A stretch of DNA of 55,805 nt from Amazonocrinis nigriterrae CENA67. GTDB lineage: Bacteria; Cyanobacteriota; Cyanobacteriia; Cyanobacteriales; Nostocaceae. The first letter of the stretch is position 1. The number at the start of each line of letters is the position of its first letter. Below are positions 1 through 8,164 of this stretch, one piece after another. The DNA is taken from the NCBI RefSeq assembly GCF_016056305.1, contig NZ_JAECZC010000098.1, positions 1 to 55,805 on the forward strand. Reading direction: 5' to 3'. The position numbers and the translations under genes were made by a program. The notes under the pieces are model-generated. The model worked only from the letters and a program-made list of their open reading frames with translations, was not told where the DNA came from and searched no databases.

Positions 1-486
1 TACAGTAACGCTGCTTTTTCCACGGGCGCAATTCGTTTTTTTGAGTGTACATCGCACAGTCTCACGACCTATTTGCGTGACGATACTTCGCGCTTTGAGT
101 TCGTCTACTAATAACTTCATCGTCCAACGAGTCCTACCATCCGGCGGTGGTGAACAGCATATAGCTATCAGATGCGCCTGTTTTTCTCCATCTAATTTCT
201 GTGGCACGGGTGGTGTCTGACGCGGCTTGCGGTTGAGGGCTGCTTGTTCTCCTTGCTCTAAAAATGATGAGCGGATGCGGGCAACGCTATTACGATGTAA
301 TCCTAGTGCTGCCCCTATCTGCTGGTCATTCCAGCGTTGCTGCCCATATTCACCCTCATCCGACATGATCAGTACACGTGCGTGCAGAATTTTTTTCACT
401 GGTGCATGACCATTACGGCTGAGCGCTTCCAAGTGTTGTCTTTGTTCTGCACTTAAGCGAATCTTGTTTGTTCGTCCACGTCCCAT
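1..486 (-). CDS. IS630-type transposase, N-terminal part, runs off the window
   Basis: The reading frame starts at ATG 486 and leaves the window at base 1, so only the DNA-binding half is seen. The product begins MGRGRTNKIRLSAEQRQHLE and carries two helix-turn-helix-like stretches (around WNDQQIGAALGLHRNSVARI). It then has a basic linker and the segment RTRWTMKLLVDEL typical of IS630/Tc1-type transposases before the DDE domain, which lies outside the window. Near residue 150 a run of seven A residues (minus strand, about bases 36-42) shifts the frame. After a -1 slip the protein continues as the expected KKNELRPWKKQRYC. This could be programmed frameshifting, as in some IS630 relatives, or a decay mutation. 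Confidence 0.75.
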   Translation of the reverse strand, partial: MGRGRTNKIRLSAEQRQHLEALSRNGHAPVKKILHARVLIMSDEGEYGQQRWNDQQIGAALGLHRNSVARIRSSFLEQGEQAALNRKPRQTPPVPQKLDGEKQAHLIAICCSPPPDGRTRWTMKLLVDELKARSIVTQIGRETVRCTLKKTNCARGKSSVTV

Positions 487-511
487 TTTCTTTGTCTGTT
501 TCTGCTACATC

Positions 512-636
512 TAATGCACTATTTTAGCCCGGTCGCGCTAGTACCAGCATAACCGGACTAATTTAGTGCAATCAACAAATTAGATTATGTTTATCAAATC
601 TGATTTCTCATCAATTTTTAATACACTATTTTAGCC
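512..636. repeat. Direct and inverted repeats at the IS630-type element end
   Basis: An 18-base direct repeat, TAATGCACTATTTTAGCC at 512-529 and TAATACACTATTTTAGCC at 619-636, has one mismatch. Bases 516-569 also form an imperfect inverted repeat (GCACTATTTTAG and CTAATTTAGTGC, with CCGGT/ACCGG inside). The repeats lie just upstream of the transposase start and end exactly where the adjacent PEP-CTERM remnant is broken. They are probably terminal repeats of the insertion element or of a small derivative. The precise element boundary cannot be fixed from one end. Confidence 0.5.
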
Positions 637-817
637 TTGCCAAGCCAGTATAAAGTGGTAAATTTTTTGCCCCTTCATCAAAACTAGCTACTGTGAATAA
701 ACCCAAAATAGTTGCAGGTTCAGGAACAGAAGCAGCTTTCATATTAAATCTAAATCTAGTTAACGTTGCTCCAGAAAAAGCCGTCAGTAAATTATCTATG
801 ACTGCAAATCTAGTCAT
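626..817 (-). pseudogene. Remnant of a PEP-CTERM exported protein gene
   Basis: A 63-codon frame starts at ATG 817, preceded by a good ribosome site (AGGAG, 8 bases upstream). It contains the sorting motif SVPEPATILGLFTVASF, the VPEP plus hydrophobic stretch that directs exosortase processing. A normal PEP-CTERM protein has a long exported domain before the motif and a short basic tail after it. Here there are only about 30 residues before it, and the basic tail is replaced by an unrelated sequence whose stop codon lies in the repeat at 619-636. The gene therefore looks internally deleted and cut at its 3' end by the neighbouring insertion element. Confidence 0.5.
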
Positions 818-1271
818 TGGAAAAACTCCTGTAAACCGATTCAGCTTAATAATGGACTTACGTAAATGTGAGATTCAAGAACTAAGCAGCACGCTACAGC
901 AAAACGATCGCCTGTTAAAACCTCTGCTATAGGCAAGCGCTCGCTCTGCCGATCAATACTCACTAACAGCGAAGCGACACAGATGAATTAAATTGCTAAT
1001 CTCTTTTACGTATTTGATTGTCGTAGGGATAGTTAGGCTTTTTTTCGTAAATCCAAGAGTTAATATCGCTGAAAAAACGAGTATTCTCAATAACTAATTC
1101 TTTAACTTCATCATAAATTTAAACTAGAGATTTTAGCAATAATTATCAAAATAGGACTACAGTCTAGATATAAAAGGGTTTAACATGCTTAAATGGTTAT
1201 ATCCTTATATAACATTTATGTGAGTTTTATTTTACTAGAAATAATTTAGAGATTTTTTTATTAAAAGAGAT
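818..1271. other. No gene recognised
   Basis: AT-rich sequence without a convincing reading frame on either strand. It separates the decayed PEP-CTERM gene from the terminator of the next minus-strand gene. I see no RNA gene or element here. Confidence 0.6.
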
Positions 1272-1297
1272 AAAAAAAGGTGGGCAATGCCCACCTT
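1272..1297 (-). terminator. Rho-independent terminator of the 1325-1846 gene
   Basis: On the minus strand a 9-bp perfect stem (AAGGTGGGC / GCCCACCTT) with a 3-base loop is followed by a T run. It lies about 30 bases downstream of the stop codon at 1325. Confidence 0.85.
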
Positions 1298-1324
1298 GAT
1301 GCCTTGGCTCTCTGAATTGAAAAT

Positions 1325-1846
1325 TTACTTACGACCACTCAACCACTTAGCTGCGGCAATACCAATAATGCCGGCTACTATGGGATTGCTGAGAAACTTG
1401 AGAATTCCTGGTTGTTCCGCCAGCACCTCGCGGAAGATGTCAGGGTGGTTGTGATAGGCGAAAGACGCAAGTTTGCTCACATCATCAGCATTCATCCGGC
1501 TAGCGTGGTGAGTAGATAGACCTAGCTGTTGTTCTAGATGTCGTTCGTCCAATCCTCTGGATTTCAAGTGTTTGAAAAAGGCTCGTGCTACATCATCTCG
1601 TTCATTTGGTTTAATTTGAGCGATCGCTTTTTGTAGTTCAGGTTCCATTTGGCTGGTAGGAATCTGTTCCGGATGTAAAGTTCTACCAAATAACTGACGC
1701 CTTTGATCTGGGGTTGTGCGTTGGGCAAAATCGTCAAATGTCTCATATTGAGTACTAGAATCGGCTGGTATATCACCTAGGGATTCAACATTTCCCTCAG
1801 CCAAATCTTTCATTATTTCCCGTCTGTATTGTTCGCTGCTTGTCAC
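1325..1846 (-). CDS. Conserved hypothetical protein with C-terminal hydrophobic tail
   Basis: A 173-residue acidic protein. The start is GTG 1846, chosen because AAGGAG lies about 10 bases upstream; an internal ATG (codon 12) is the alternative. Most of it is polar and helix-rich (TTPDQRRQLFGRTL, a segment around residues 85-130 with many charged residues). The last 20 residues (NPIVAGIIGIAAAKWLSGRK) form a glycine-rich hydrophobic helix with a basic end, which could be a small membrane anchor. I do not recognise the family. It sits near a CsbD gene and a lipoprotein gene, each with its own control region, so co-function is only a guess. Confidence 0.75.
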   Translation of the reverse strand: MTSSEQYRREIMKDLAEGNVESLGDIPADSSTQYETFDDFAQRTTPDQRRQLFGRTLHPEQIPTSQMEPELQKAIAQIKPNERDDVARAFFKHLKSRGLDERHLEQQLGLSTHHASRMNADDVSKLASFAYHNHPDIFREVLAEQPGILKFLSNPIVAGIIGIAAAKWLSGRK

Positions 1847-1980
1847 TTTACTTATCTCCTTATCTATGTCAGTCAGATTTTTCGATCACCTGACTATCGC
1901 TATATTCAATTCCACTTTGACTGCTGAAGTAACTTTATACTTCATACTCTAAGCTTGAGTTGACATTACGAATTCAGCTA

Positions 1981-2418
1981 TTAAGTGTACTGAATTTGAT
2001 TACTTTGAACGTCATATTTAGCAGTCAAAATCAATTTTTTATCAGGGCCGTAAACTAAAACAGTTAAGTCTTGATTGGGAAAGTTTTTACGAAAACCTTG
2101 CGCTAATGATTTTGTTAAGGTTTTCACTTCATTAGGACGAACTTGGTTGGAAATCACAACACCTAATTTGTTGTTATCACGCACATATGCGTCCTTAATT
2201 AAACCTTTAGATGTTTGCACAACCCAGGTTCCAAAATTTTGTCCTGCGTCGGTGTTACCTCGCTCCAACTCGGAATAAGTTACATTTTGGCCAATTGCTG
2301 GTGGAGTAGTTGTGCGCTCGGCTGTCAAAGTATTACCACCACAAGCGGTAGAAACCATTAGTACTACAACTAATATAAAAGCTGTCACAATTTTGCGGAT
2401 CTGCTGAAGCAGAAACAT
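1981..2418 (-). CDS. Small lipoprotein of unknown function
   Basis: A 145-residue protein with a lipoprotein signal. A basic start (MFLLQQIRKIV) is followed by a hydrophobic core and a lipobox ending STAC, with the acylated Cys near position 26. The mature part is about 120 residues, rich in Asn, Thr and Gln, with a C-terminal half (LTKSLAQGFRKNFPNQDLTV) that looks like an alternating alpha/beta fold. GAGGAGG lies 8 bases before ATG 2418. It should be anchored in the plasma or outer membrane on the periplasmic side. I do not recognise a named family. Confidence 0.75.
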   Translation of the reverse strand: MFLLQQIRKIVTAFILVVVLMVSTACGGNTLTAERTTTPPAIGQNVTYSELERGNTDAGQNFGTWVVQTSKGLIKDAYVRDNNKLGVVISNQVRPNEVKTLTKSLAQGFRKNFPNQDLTVLVYGPDKKLILTAKYDVQSNQIQYT

Positions 2419-2629
2419 TTTTTTGCCTCCTCAAATGAAATAGTTATAAATATTCAATGGAATATAGTTAATTCCGTTCAACTGAAACTTTGATTGCCAA
2501 ATATTTAATTTCAGTCAACAGATAAAATATGACTTTATTTATATGAAACTTTCATCACGAAATCTTTAAATCAACTATCTATGTATTAATCACAAATAAA
2601 AGCATCTATGCTTCCTTTCTTTATAAAGA

Positions 2630-2669
2630 AACCCCTATCTACCTTTAATAAAAGGCTAAGAAAGGGGTT
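2630..2669 (-). terminator. Possible terminator hairpin after the CsbD gene
   Basis: AACCCCT at 2630-2636 pairs with AGGGGTT at 2663-2669, and an inner stem CCTTT/AAAGG lies between them. On the minus strand the structure is followed by TCTTT. It lies about 85 bases downstream of the CsbD stop codon. Confidence 0.5.
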
Positions 2670-2753
2670 GAGCCGAATCACTTCTTGTTGCAAAATGAGA
2701 CATTCCCCAGTTATGTCCCTAAAAATTTTGCAATGAATGAGAGAGCAAATGTT

Positions 2754-2936
2754 TTAATCAATCTTTTTCTTGATGTTGTCTTTTACATCTTCTATACCGT
2801 GACGTACTTCGCTTTCAGCTTGTTTAGCTTTGCCTTCAGCTTTATCTTCTGGATCTCCGGTAACATTTCCCAAAGCTTCTTGAGCTTTACCTTCAATATT
2901 TTTACCAGCTGCTTTTGCGCGATCTTCTAAACTCAT
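2754..2936 (-). CDS. CsbD-family small stress protein
   Basis: A 60-residue hydrophilic protein starting MSLEDRAKAAGKNIEGKAQE, with the repeated GKAxEALGN/AEGKAKQAE pattern of the CsbD family. These are general-stress proteins of unknown biochemical role, common in many copies in cyanobacteria. The length is normal for the family. The start at ATG 2936 is supported by AGGAG about 8 bases upstream. It appears to be a single-gene unit, with its own possible terminator at 2630-2669. Family assignment is firm; function is not established. Confidence 0.9.
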   Translation of the reverse strand: MSLEDRAKAAGKNIEGKAQEALGNVTGDPEDKAEGKAKQAESEVRHGIEDVKDNIKKKID

Positions 2937-3235
2937 TTTTCTACTCCTATATTTTATAGAAAGTAACTTTCATACAAAGGTTTCAATGGTTTGAATCAAC
3001 TTTGAAATCCTTTGTTATTACCCCTACAATCTAGCTTAAAGTTTTTGTTCAAGCCTTCTGCCACAAGACATATTAATAATATCTGTAAAAAGTAGGAGAA
3101 AATCTGCAATTTAGATATCTCTTTGGAAAGCTTGATATGCTGCTAAATTGCATAGTTATGTGTTAAAACTTGATTTCTGTTTTAAAAATACCGATGATAC
3201 CAATTTCAATAATCTTTGCAACACATTGATTGAAT

Positions 3236-3263
3236 GTAGGGGCGTACAGCTGTACGCCCCTAC
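3236..3263. repeat. Perfect 28-bp palindrome, probable dispersed repeat
   Basis: GTAGGGGCGTACAG is followed directly by its exact reverse complement. From general knowledge, GTAGGGGCG-type palindromes are scattered between genes in many cyanobacterial genomes. In this window 43212-43232 and 50488-50543 are different palindromes of similar style. Confidence 0.75.
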
Positions 3264-3323
3264 TAATGACAAATAATAGTCTTCAATAGTGAATATCTAA
3301 GTTCAATACATACACCCTTTAAA

Positions 3324-3354
3324 TAAAAAACCCAGTTTCGCCAAGAAACTGGGT
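3324..3354 (-). terminator. Rho-independent terminator of the 19-residue-repeat gene
   Basis: On the minus strand AACCCAGTTTC pairs with GAAACTGGGTT around a 5-base loop and is followed by TTTTATTT. It lies about 30 bases after the stop codon at 3384. Confidence 0.9.
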
Positions 3355-3383
3355 TATTACATATGTGTTGTTTATTTTTTGAT

Positions 3384-3851
3384 CTAATCTAGAAAACCCA
3401 TTAGATTCGCAGAATCATCTATAATATTTGATGCCACTGGACGGTTACCCATTACAGAATAGCTTTCAGCAATTACCAATGAACTTGAGGCAATTGGACG
3501 AATACCTGAAAGGTTGATGCTGTCCACAACTTTGAAGTTGTTGGCCGCTATTGGACGAATTCCCATGACGTTGATTGTCTCGACAACTTGCAAATTGCTA
3601 GCAGTGATAGGACGTACTCCAGCAATTGAGACTGTCTCTGCAACTTGCAAGTCACTGCTAGCAATGGGACGTACTCCAGCAATGACGAGTGTTCCACTGC
3701 TTTCTTGCACTGGCGCATCAGTACTTTGCTCGATTTGCTCCTTATTTGAGCTAGAACCCTGGTTATTTTCAACTTCCACTGTTGTTTCCCCTTTTAACTT
3801 GGCGCGTCTTTGCCGTGGACTGATTGCTTTGCCGGTGCTGCTAATGGCCAT
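3384..3851 (-). CDS. Protein of five 19-residue GxRPIA repeats, unknown function
   Basis: A 155-residue protein. The start is ATG 3851 (MAISSTGKAI), with AAAGGTG 7 bases upstream; a longer upstream frame exists but lacks a ribosome site. Residues 1-21 are basic (SPRQRRAKLK) and 22-55 are a polar, probably disordered linker. Residues 59-155 hold five tandem units of exactly 19 residues, of the form GxRPIASSxLxVxET then four residues. The last unit ends in an acidic tail (DDSANLMGFLD). There is no signal peptide or membrane segment. I know no characterised function. It is a stand-alone gene with its own terminator. It could be a small solenoid, a scaffold or a repeat-type peptide precursor; none of these is shown. 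Confidence 0.8.
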   Translation of the reverse strand: MAISSTGKAISPRQRRAKLKGETTVEVENNQGSSSNKEQIEQSTDAPVQESSGTLVIAGVRPIASSDLQVAETVSIAGVRPITASNLQVVETINVMGIRPIAANNFKVVDSINLSGIRPIASSSLVIAESYSVMGNRPVASNIIDDSANLMGFLD

Positions 3852-4100
3852 AACTAAACACCTTTGTTTTATTAACTGAATTTTACAATAATTAAGGAAA
3901 AATGAAGTTTTTCCTATACATGAAAGTTTAACCTTAAATAACCTTGCATAGGTATAAATATCTTCAAAATTCACACATAAGTAAATTAAAATTGTAAAAT
4001 ATTATAAAGTAATGTTGCTCTATATGGGTTTTGCCATCTGCACTCACTGAGTACAGATTGGTATCGTTAACATGAAATAGGGTATTTCCAGCGAAACTGT

Positions 4101-6098
4101 ATGACAGAATTTTGTCTTCAAGCTCCCTTTGAACCCACAGGCGATCAACCACAAGCGATCGCACAACTAACCGCCAGTATCCAAGCAAAGAACCGTTACC
4201 AAACTTTACTGGGAGCTACGGGAACAGGCAAGACATTTTCAATAGCAGCAGTAATTGAGAAAGTGGGGAAACCAACCTTAGTGTTGGCGCACAATAAAAC
4301 CCTGGCTGCACAACTTTGTAACGAGTTGCGAGAGTTCTTTCCCAAAAACGCAGTTGAGTATTTCGTTAGTTATTACGATTATTATCAGCCAGAAGCGTAC
4401 ATTCCAGTTAGCGATACTTATATTGAAAAAACAGCTTCGATTAATGATGAAATAGATATGTTGCGGCATTCAGCGACGCGATCGCTTTTTGAACGCCGTG
4501 ATGTCATAGTTGTGGCTTCCATTAGCTGCATCTACGGTTTGGGAACTCCCGCAGAATACCTCAAAGCTGCTATCCCCTTGCAAATAGGTATGGAAGTCAA
4601 TCAACGTCAAGTCTTACGAGATTTGACATCTGTGCAATATAGCCGCAACGATGTAGAAATGGGTCGGGGACGTTTTCGCGTCCGGGGTGATGTGTTAGAA
4701 ATCGGCCCAGCATACGAAGACCGAATTATTCGTGTAGAATTCTTTGGTGATGAAATTGACGCGATTCGTTATATTGACCCTGTGACTGGTGAAATTCTCA
4801 ACAGTTTGGAAGCAGTGCATATCTATCCAGCGCGTCACTTCGTCACTCCCGAAGAAAGGTTAGAAGAAGCTTGTAATGACATTGCAGCCGAATTAAAACA
4901 GCGAAAAGCAGAATTAGAAGCAGCGGGTAAATTAATAGAAGCACAACGCATAGATCAGCGGACACGCTATGACTTAGAAATGCTGCGGGAGGTGGGTTAC
5001 TGCAACGGCGTAGAAAACTATTCTCGTCACCTAGCAGGAAGACAAGCAGGAGAACCACCAGAATGTTTAATTGATTATTTCCCTAAAGATTGGCTGTTAG
5101 TCATAGATGAATCTCACGTTACCGTGCCACAAATTCGTGGTATGTATAACGGTGATCAAGCTAGAAAGAAAGTTTTAATTGAGCATGGATTTCGCCTTCC
5201 AAGTGCTGCTGATAACCGTCCTCTAAAAGCAGAAGAATTCTGGCAAAAGGTGAATCAATGTATTTTCGTTTCGGCTACACCAGGAAATTGGGAATTAGAA
5301 GTTTCTGAAGACCATGTTGTTGAGCAAGTAATTAGACCAACTGGTGTAGTTGACCCAGAAATTTTTGTACGTCCCACAGAAGGACAAATTGATGATTTAT
5401 TAGGAGAAATTAAAGATAGAGTTGACCGCCACGAACGAGTGTTGATTACCACATTAACAAAGCGTATGGCGGAAGATTTAACCGAGTATTTGCAAGACAA
5501 TAGTATTCGGGTACGGTATTTGCATTCAGAAATTAATTCCATTGAACGCATTGAAATTTTGCAAGATTTGCGCGAGGGAAACTTTGATGTTTTGGTGGGA
5601 GTAAACTTATTGCGGGAAGGTTTGGATTTACCGGAAGTTTCCTTAGTGGCAATTATGGATGCAGATAAAGAGGGATTCTTACGGGCTGAGCGTTCCTTAA
5701 TTCAAACTATTGGTAGAGCAGCGCGTCACGTGAAAGGACAAGCAATTTTATATGCTGATAATCTCACTGATAGCATGATTAAAGCCATTGATGAAACAGA
5801 TAGAAGGCGTGGAATTCAGATAGCATACAACAAGATGTATGGCATTACACCGCAACCGATTGTTAAAAGGTCGAGTAATGCGATTTTGTCATTCTTAGAA
5901 GTATCTCGACGGTTAAATGCAACTGATTTGAAAACCGTCGATGAACATATAGATGAACTGCCATTAGAAGAGATTCCAGGGTTGATTAGTAAGCTAGAAG
6001 AACAGATGAGAGAAGCAGCGAAGAAACTCGAATTTGAAGAGGCTGCAAAATTCCGCGATCGCATTAAGCACCTGCGGGATAAAATGCTCGGGCATTAA
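4101..6098 (+). CDS. uvrB: UvrB, excinuclease ABC subunit B
   Basis: The DNA-damage-verifying helicase-like subunit of nucleotide excision repair; it receives damaged DNA from UvrA and recruits UvrC. All family marks are present over 665 residues, the normal length. Walker A is GATGTGKT (38-45). The damage-probing beta-hairpin region is [20 protein letters not shown] (91-110). The DEAD-like box is DESH near residue 335. The helicase motifs include [19 protein letters not shown] and [11 protein letters not shown]-terminal UVR motif ([20 protein letters not shown]) binds UvrC. The gene stands alone, followed by a heptamer repeat. No uvrA or uvrC lies in the window. Confidence 0.98.
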   Translation: MTEFCLQAPFEPTGDQPQAIAQLTASIQAKNRYQTLLGATGTGKTFSIAAVIEKVGKPTLVLAHNKTLAAQLCNELREFFPKNAVEYFVSYYDYYQPEAYIPVSDTYIEKTASINDEIDMLRHSATRSLFERRDVIVVASISCIYGLGTPAEYLKAAIPLQIGMEVNQRQVLRDLTSVQYSRNDVEMGRGRFRVRGDVLEIGPAYEDRIIRVEFFGDEIDAIRYIDPVTGEILNSLEAVHIYPARHFVTPEERLEEACNDIAAELKQRKAELEAAGKLIEAQRIDQRTRYDLEMLREVGYCNGVENYSRHLAGRQAGEPPECLIDYFPKDWLLVIDESHVTVPQIRGMYNGDQARKKVLIEHGFRLPSAADNRPLKAEEFWQKVNQCIFVSATPGNWELEVSEDHVVEQVIRPTGVVDPEIFVRPTEGQIDDLLGEIKDRVDRHERVLITTLTKRMAEDLTEYLQDNSIRVRYLHSEINSIERIEILQDLREGNFDVLVGVNLLREGLDLPEVSLVAIMDADKEGFLRAERSLIQTIGRAARHVKGQAILYADNLTDSMIKAIDETDRRRGIQIAYNKMYGITPQPIVKRSSNAILSFLEVSRRLNATDLKTVDEHIDELPLEEIPGLISKLEEQMREAAKKLEFEEAAKFRDRIKHLRDKMLGH

Positions 6099-6100
6099 AA

Positions 6101-6133
6101 TAATTCGTAATTCGTAATTCGTAATTCGTAATT
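6101..6133. repeat. Heptanucleotide tandem repeat (TAATTCG)
   Basis: About 4.7 tandem copies of TAATTCG directly after uvrB. Short tandemly repeated heptamers of this type are characteristic of heterocystous cyanobacteria. Confidence 0.9.
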
Positions 6134-6186
6134 AAGTTTTGATGAAACATGAACTGCAGTAAGAATATGATTTAAAGAGTCTACGG

Positions 6187-6315
6187 GTGAGAAGGTTAGG
6201 CTATGAGCGTCAAAGCTTTGGTGGAACAACCATTAGCTTAGAACCTGATGTAGCAGAAATAACGACTGATTTGTATGAACAAGTGCAGTTTGGAACCGAA
6301 GTAACAGAAGCGTAG
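6187..6315 (+). pseudogene. Short gene fragment, possibly an antitoxin remnant
   Basis: A 42-codon frame from GTG 6187 to TAG 6315 encodes MRRLGYERQSFGGTTISLEP and then an acidic tail. Coding-like sequence begins slightly earlier (EYDLKSLR, from about 6163) but has no start, and there is no ribosome site. The composition and the position just before a PIN-domain gene suggest the leftover of a small regulatory or antitoxin gene. I do not recognise a family. Confidence 0.3.
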
Positions 6316-6400
6316 CCAATAATAAGTACTTAGGCTGCTTCCCGCTATTGATGGCAGCGTTCTTTGGCGTTTATACTGTCTATTTTATGTATTAAAATTT

Positions 6401-7159
6401 ATGCAGATATTGGATACACAAGTTATTTCATATGCATTTAAGGGTGTGTATGATGGACAAGTTAATCAGCAGCTTATTTCGTCTGTCACCGCTAAAGAGT
6501 TTCTACTAATTCAAGGATCAGATCGAACAGCAGCTAATTACTATGTTCCATTACCTAGAAGGATGAAAAATTATTCGCCTGAGAAAGATATGGCTTTTCC
6601 CAGAATGGATCACCCTTTTTCAAAATGGAACACAGACCAGATCATTTTAGACTTTGGACAGGATTATCCATCAATAATTGAGTTTAGTAACTATGCGATT
6701 ACAGAGGTTATCAATCTCAAAGCGAAAAATCTCTTTAGAGAAGCCACACGTTTTCTAAATAAAGATCAGAAGAAGCTTATTCTACGTCGATTTCGATTCT
6801 TGCTAGATTCTCAAGTCCAGTGTGTTCCCCTTAGTAAAAGTGTTCTTAACCAGGGTATTCATTTATTTTATGAATTTTTGTCTAATTACAATGTAAAATC
6901 TGAGATTAAAAATACTATTAATGATGTGCTAATACTGGCTACAGCAATTGATTTGTCAGCCGTGGTGATTACAAAAGACTCTTTACTAAACAGGTTTTCT
7001 TCTGAATATTTTGATACAGTGGTGCAAGTTCATAAAGAATTTATTACCATAGATTTTGGAACTAGAAAAGGAACTAATTGCTCTAAAAGCAGAGAAAGCA
7101 AAGAATATATTAATAGAGGTTGGAAAGTACGAATGTTAAACTCTACAGGAGCATGGTAG
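6401..7159 (+). CDS. PIN-like domain protein, putative ribonuclease
   Basis: A 252-residue protein. It opens with MQILDTQVISYAF, the first PIN strand with conserved Asp5. Glu33 (TAKEF) and a C-terminal block NTINDVLILATAIDLSAVVITKDSLL, with Asp175 and Asp193, complete a plausible set of acidic metal ligands. At about 250 residues it is much longer than a VapC toxin (about 135). The middle insert (PRRMKNYSPEKDM and onward) and the basic tail are not typical of VapC. No antitoxin start is clear upstream, only the fragment at 6187-6315. It is probably a nuclease of the PIN superfamily acting on RNA; substrate and partner are unknown. Confidence 0.7.
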   Translation: MQILDTQVISYAFKGVYDGQVNQQLISSVTAKEFLLIQGSDRTAANYYVPLPRRMKNYSPEKDMAFPRMDHPFSKWNTDQIILDFGQDYPSIIEFSNYAITEVINLKAKNLFREATRFLNKDQKKLILRRFRFLLDSQVQCVPLSKSVLNQGIHLFYEFLSNYNVKSEIKNTINDVLILATAIDLSAVVITKDSLLNRFSSEYFDTVVQVHKEFITIDFGTRKGTNCSKSRESKEYINRGWKVRMLNSTGAW

Positions 7160-7342
7160 TTAGCATTGCTCTATGCCTTTGTAACAGATGAAAGAATAAA
7201 CCTACAAGCTATCTGTGCTGTTTGCCCGTCCTCATCCTTAACATAAAAACTCTGCATTAAGTGGCGTAAACTACTATTAAGTCAGCATGGCCACCTGAGC
7301 GGGAAGTACAATAGGGGCAATACCTTTGCCCAAGTTATAGCG

Positions 7343-7618
7343 ATGGACGGAACTACTGTAGACAGACAAAAGCTAATTGAAGCAGTCAGCACCCTGCCTG
7401 ATGAGGCTCTGCCTGAGCTTGCTAGTTTTGTTGACTATCTTCGCTACAAGTCAGTTCAGTTGAGAGAACCTGAAAGTAATGGTCGTGGTTTTTTACTTGC
7501 AATTGCAGGTTTAGGCAACTCTGGTCAAAACGATGTTTCAGAGCGAGACGAGGACATTTTGGGTAATGAGATTGATCCTGTTTATGGTTGGAATTTCAAG
7601 CCGAGTAATCCTGCATGA
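7343..7618 (+). CDS. Antitoxin of a VapBC-type pair
   Basis: A 91-residue acidic protein. The N-terminal half (VSTLPDEALPELASFVDYLRYK) matches the helical DNA-binding or dimerisation region of short cyanobacterial antitoxins. The C-terminal part (DVSERDEDILGNEIDPVYGW) is the acidic tail usually wrapped around a PIN toxin. The stop codon overlaps the start of the next gene (ATGA at 7615-7618), the classic coupling of antitoxin and toxin. The pair would repress its own promoter and neutralise the toxin. Direct neighbours are other toxin-antitoxin genes. Confidence 0.8.
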   Translation: MDGTTVDRQKLIEAVSTLPDEALPELASFVDYLRYKSVQLREPESNGRGFLLAIAGLGNSGQNDVSERDEDILGNEIDPVYGWNFKPSNPA

Positions 7619-8028
7619 CAGCGATACTTGACACCAGTTTCCTGTTTGCATTAACTGATGAAAGCGATCGTAACCATAGACTTGTGTTGGCTGCCGTTCA
7701 ACGTGTAAATGAACCGTTAGTGCTACCTGTGGTTGTCTTGCCCGAAATCTGTTACCTGATAGCATCAAGATTAGGGCATAGGGCAATGCGTCGTTTTGTG
7801 TCTAGCCTGACAACCAGTGCAGTCCAGATTGAGCCAGTTACCTCAGAGGATTTGGTGCGAATACATGAGGTTTTGGTGCAATATGCTGATAGCCAACTTG
7901 ATTTTACAGATGCAGCAATCGTTGCCATAGCTGAGAGGCTCAGGGTTACTCGCATTTACACGCTTGACCGTCGAGATTTTTCGATTATTCGTCCAAGTCA
8001 CTGCGATTATTTTGAGCTACTGCCTTGA
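7615..8028 (+). CDS. vapC: VapC-type PIN-domain toxin
   Basis: A 137-residue PIN ribonuclease, the usual toxin length. Conserved acids are Asp6 (AILDTSFLFAL), Glu44 (VVLPEICYL), Asp96/Asp99 (DFTDAAIVAIAERL) and Asp118 (TLDRRDFS), consistent with a Mg-dependent RNase that cuts tRNA or mRNA when free of antitoxin. Its start overlaps the antitoxin stop by 4 bases, so the two are translationally coupled. The target RNA cannot be predicted. Confidence 0.88.
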   Translation: MTAILDTSFLFALTDESDRNHRLVLAAVQRVNEPLVLPVVVLPEICYLIASRLGHRAMRRFVSSLTTSAVQIEPVTSEDLVRIHEVLVQYADSQLDFTDAAIVAIAERLRVTRIYTLDRRDFSIIRPSHCDYFELLP

Positions 8029-8031
8029 ACT

Positions 8032-8081
8032 GCCAACTAACAAAGCCCATGCACCCGACTGTATCGAGTTTGTTGGTTAGC
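8032..8081. repeat. attC-like imperfect inverted repeat
   Basis: GCCAACTAACAAAG at 8032-8045 and GTTTGTTGGTTAGC at 8068-8081 pair with a few single-base bulges around a 22-base centre. The overall shape resembles an integron attC recombination site, but the strict RYYYAAC/GTTRRRY cores are not matched. The repeat ends a few bases before the surviving part of brnT. It may be a cassette boundary or an ordinary dispersed repeat. Confidence 0.35.
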
Positions 8082-8086
8082 TTGGT

Positions 8087-8164
8087 GATGTAATTCGGAT
8101 CATTTCAGCACGAACGGCAAATCGATATGAGCGGCAAAGATTTCAACAAGACCTCTGGTACTAA
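8087..8164 (+). pseudogene. C-terminal remnant of a brnT toxin gene
   Basis: Twenty-five codons read DVIRIISARTANRYERQRFQ before the stop at 8162-8164. This is the conserved C-terminal strand and helix of BrnT RNase toxins (R-IISAR-A-RYER). It overlaps the brnA start by 38 bases in a shifted frame, the usual brnT-brnA arrangement. Everything upstream of it is lost and replaced by the inverted repeat at 8032-8081. The toxin cannot be functional. Confidence 0.65.

Larger units (their letters stand above)
2937..3383. other. Noncoding stretch with palindrome and terminator
   Basis: No gene is recognised. The stretch holds the CsbD ribosome site and leader, a perfect 28-bp palindrome (3236-3263) and the terminator of the next minus-strand gene (3324-3354). 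Confidence 0.6.

Noticed and set aside
693-932. Plus-strand frame of 79 codons
   Set aside because: It lies antisense to the PEP-CTERM remnant, whose motif and ribosome site are clear; no ribosome site precedes this frame.
2685-2930. Plus-strand hydrophobic frame over the CsbD gene
   Set aside because: It is a shadow of the CsbD gene, which has a family match and a ribosome site.
8032-8081. Certain integron attC site
   Set aside because: The inverted repeat has the shape but not the strict core sequences, and no integron integrase is in the window, so only attC-like is claimed.
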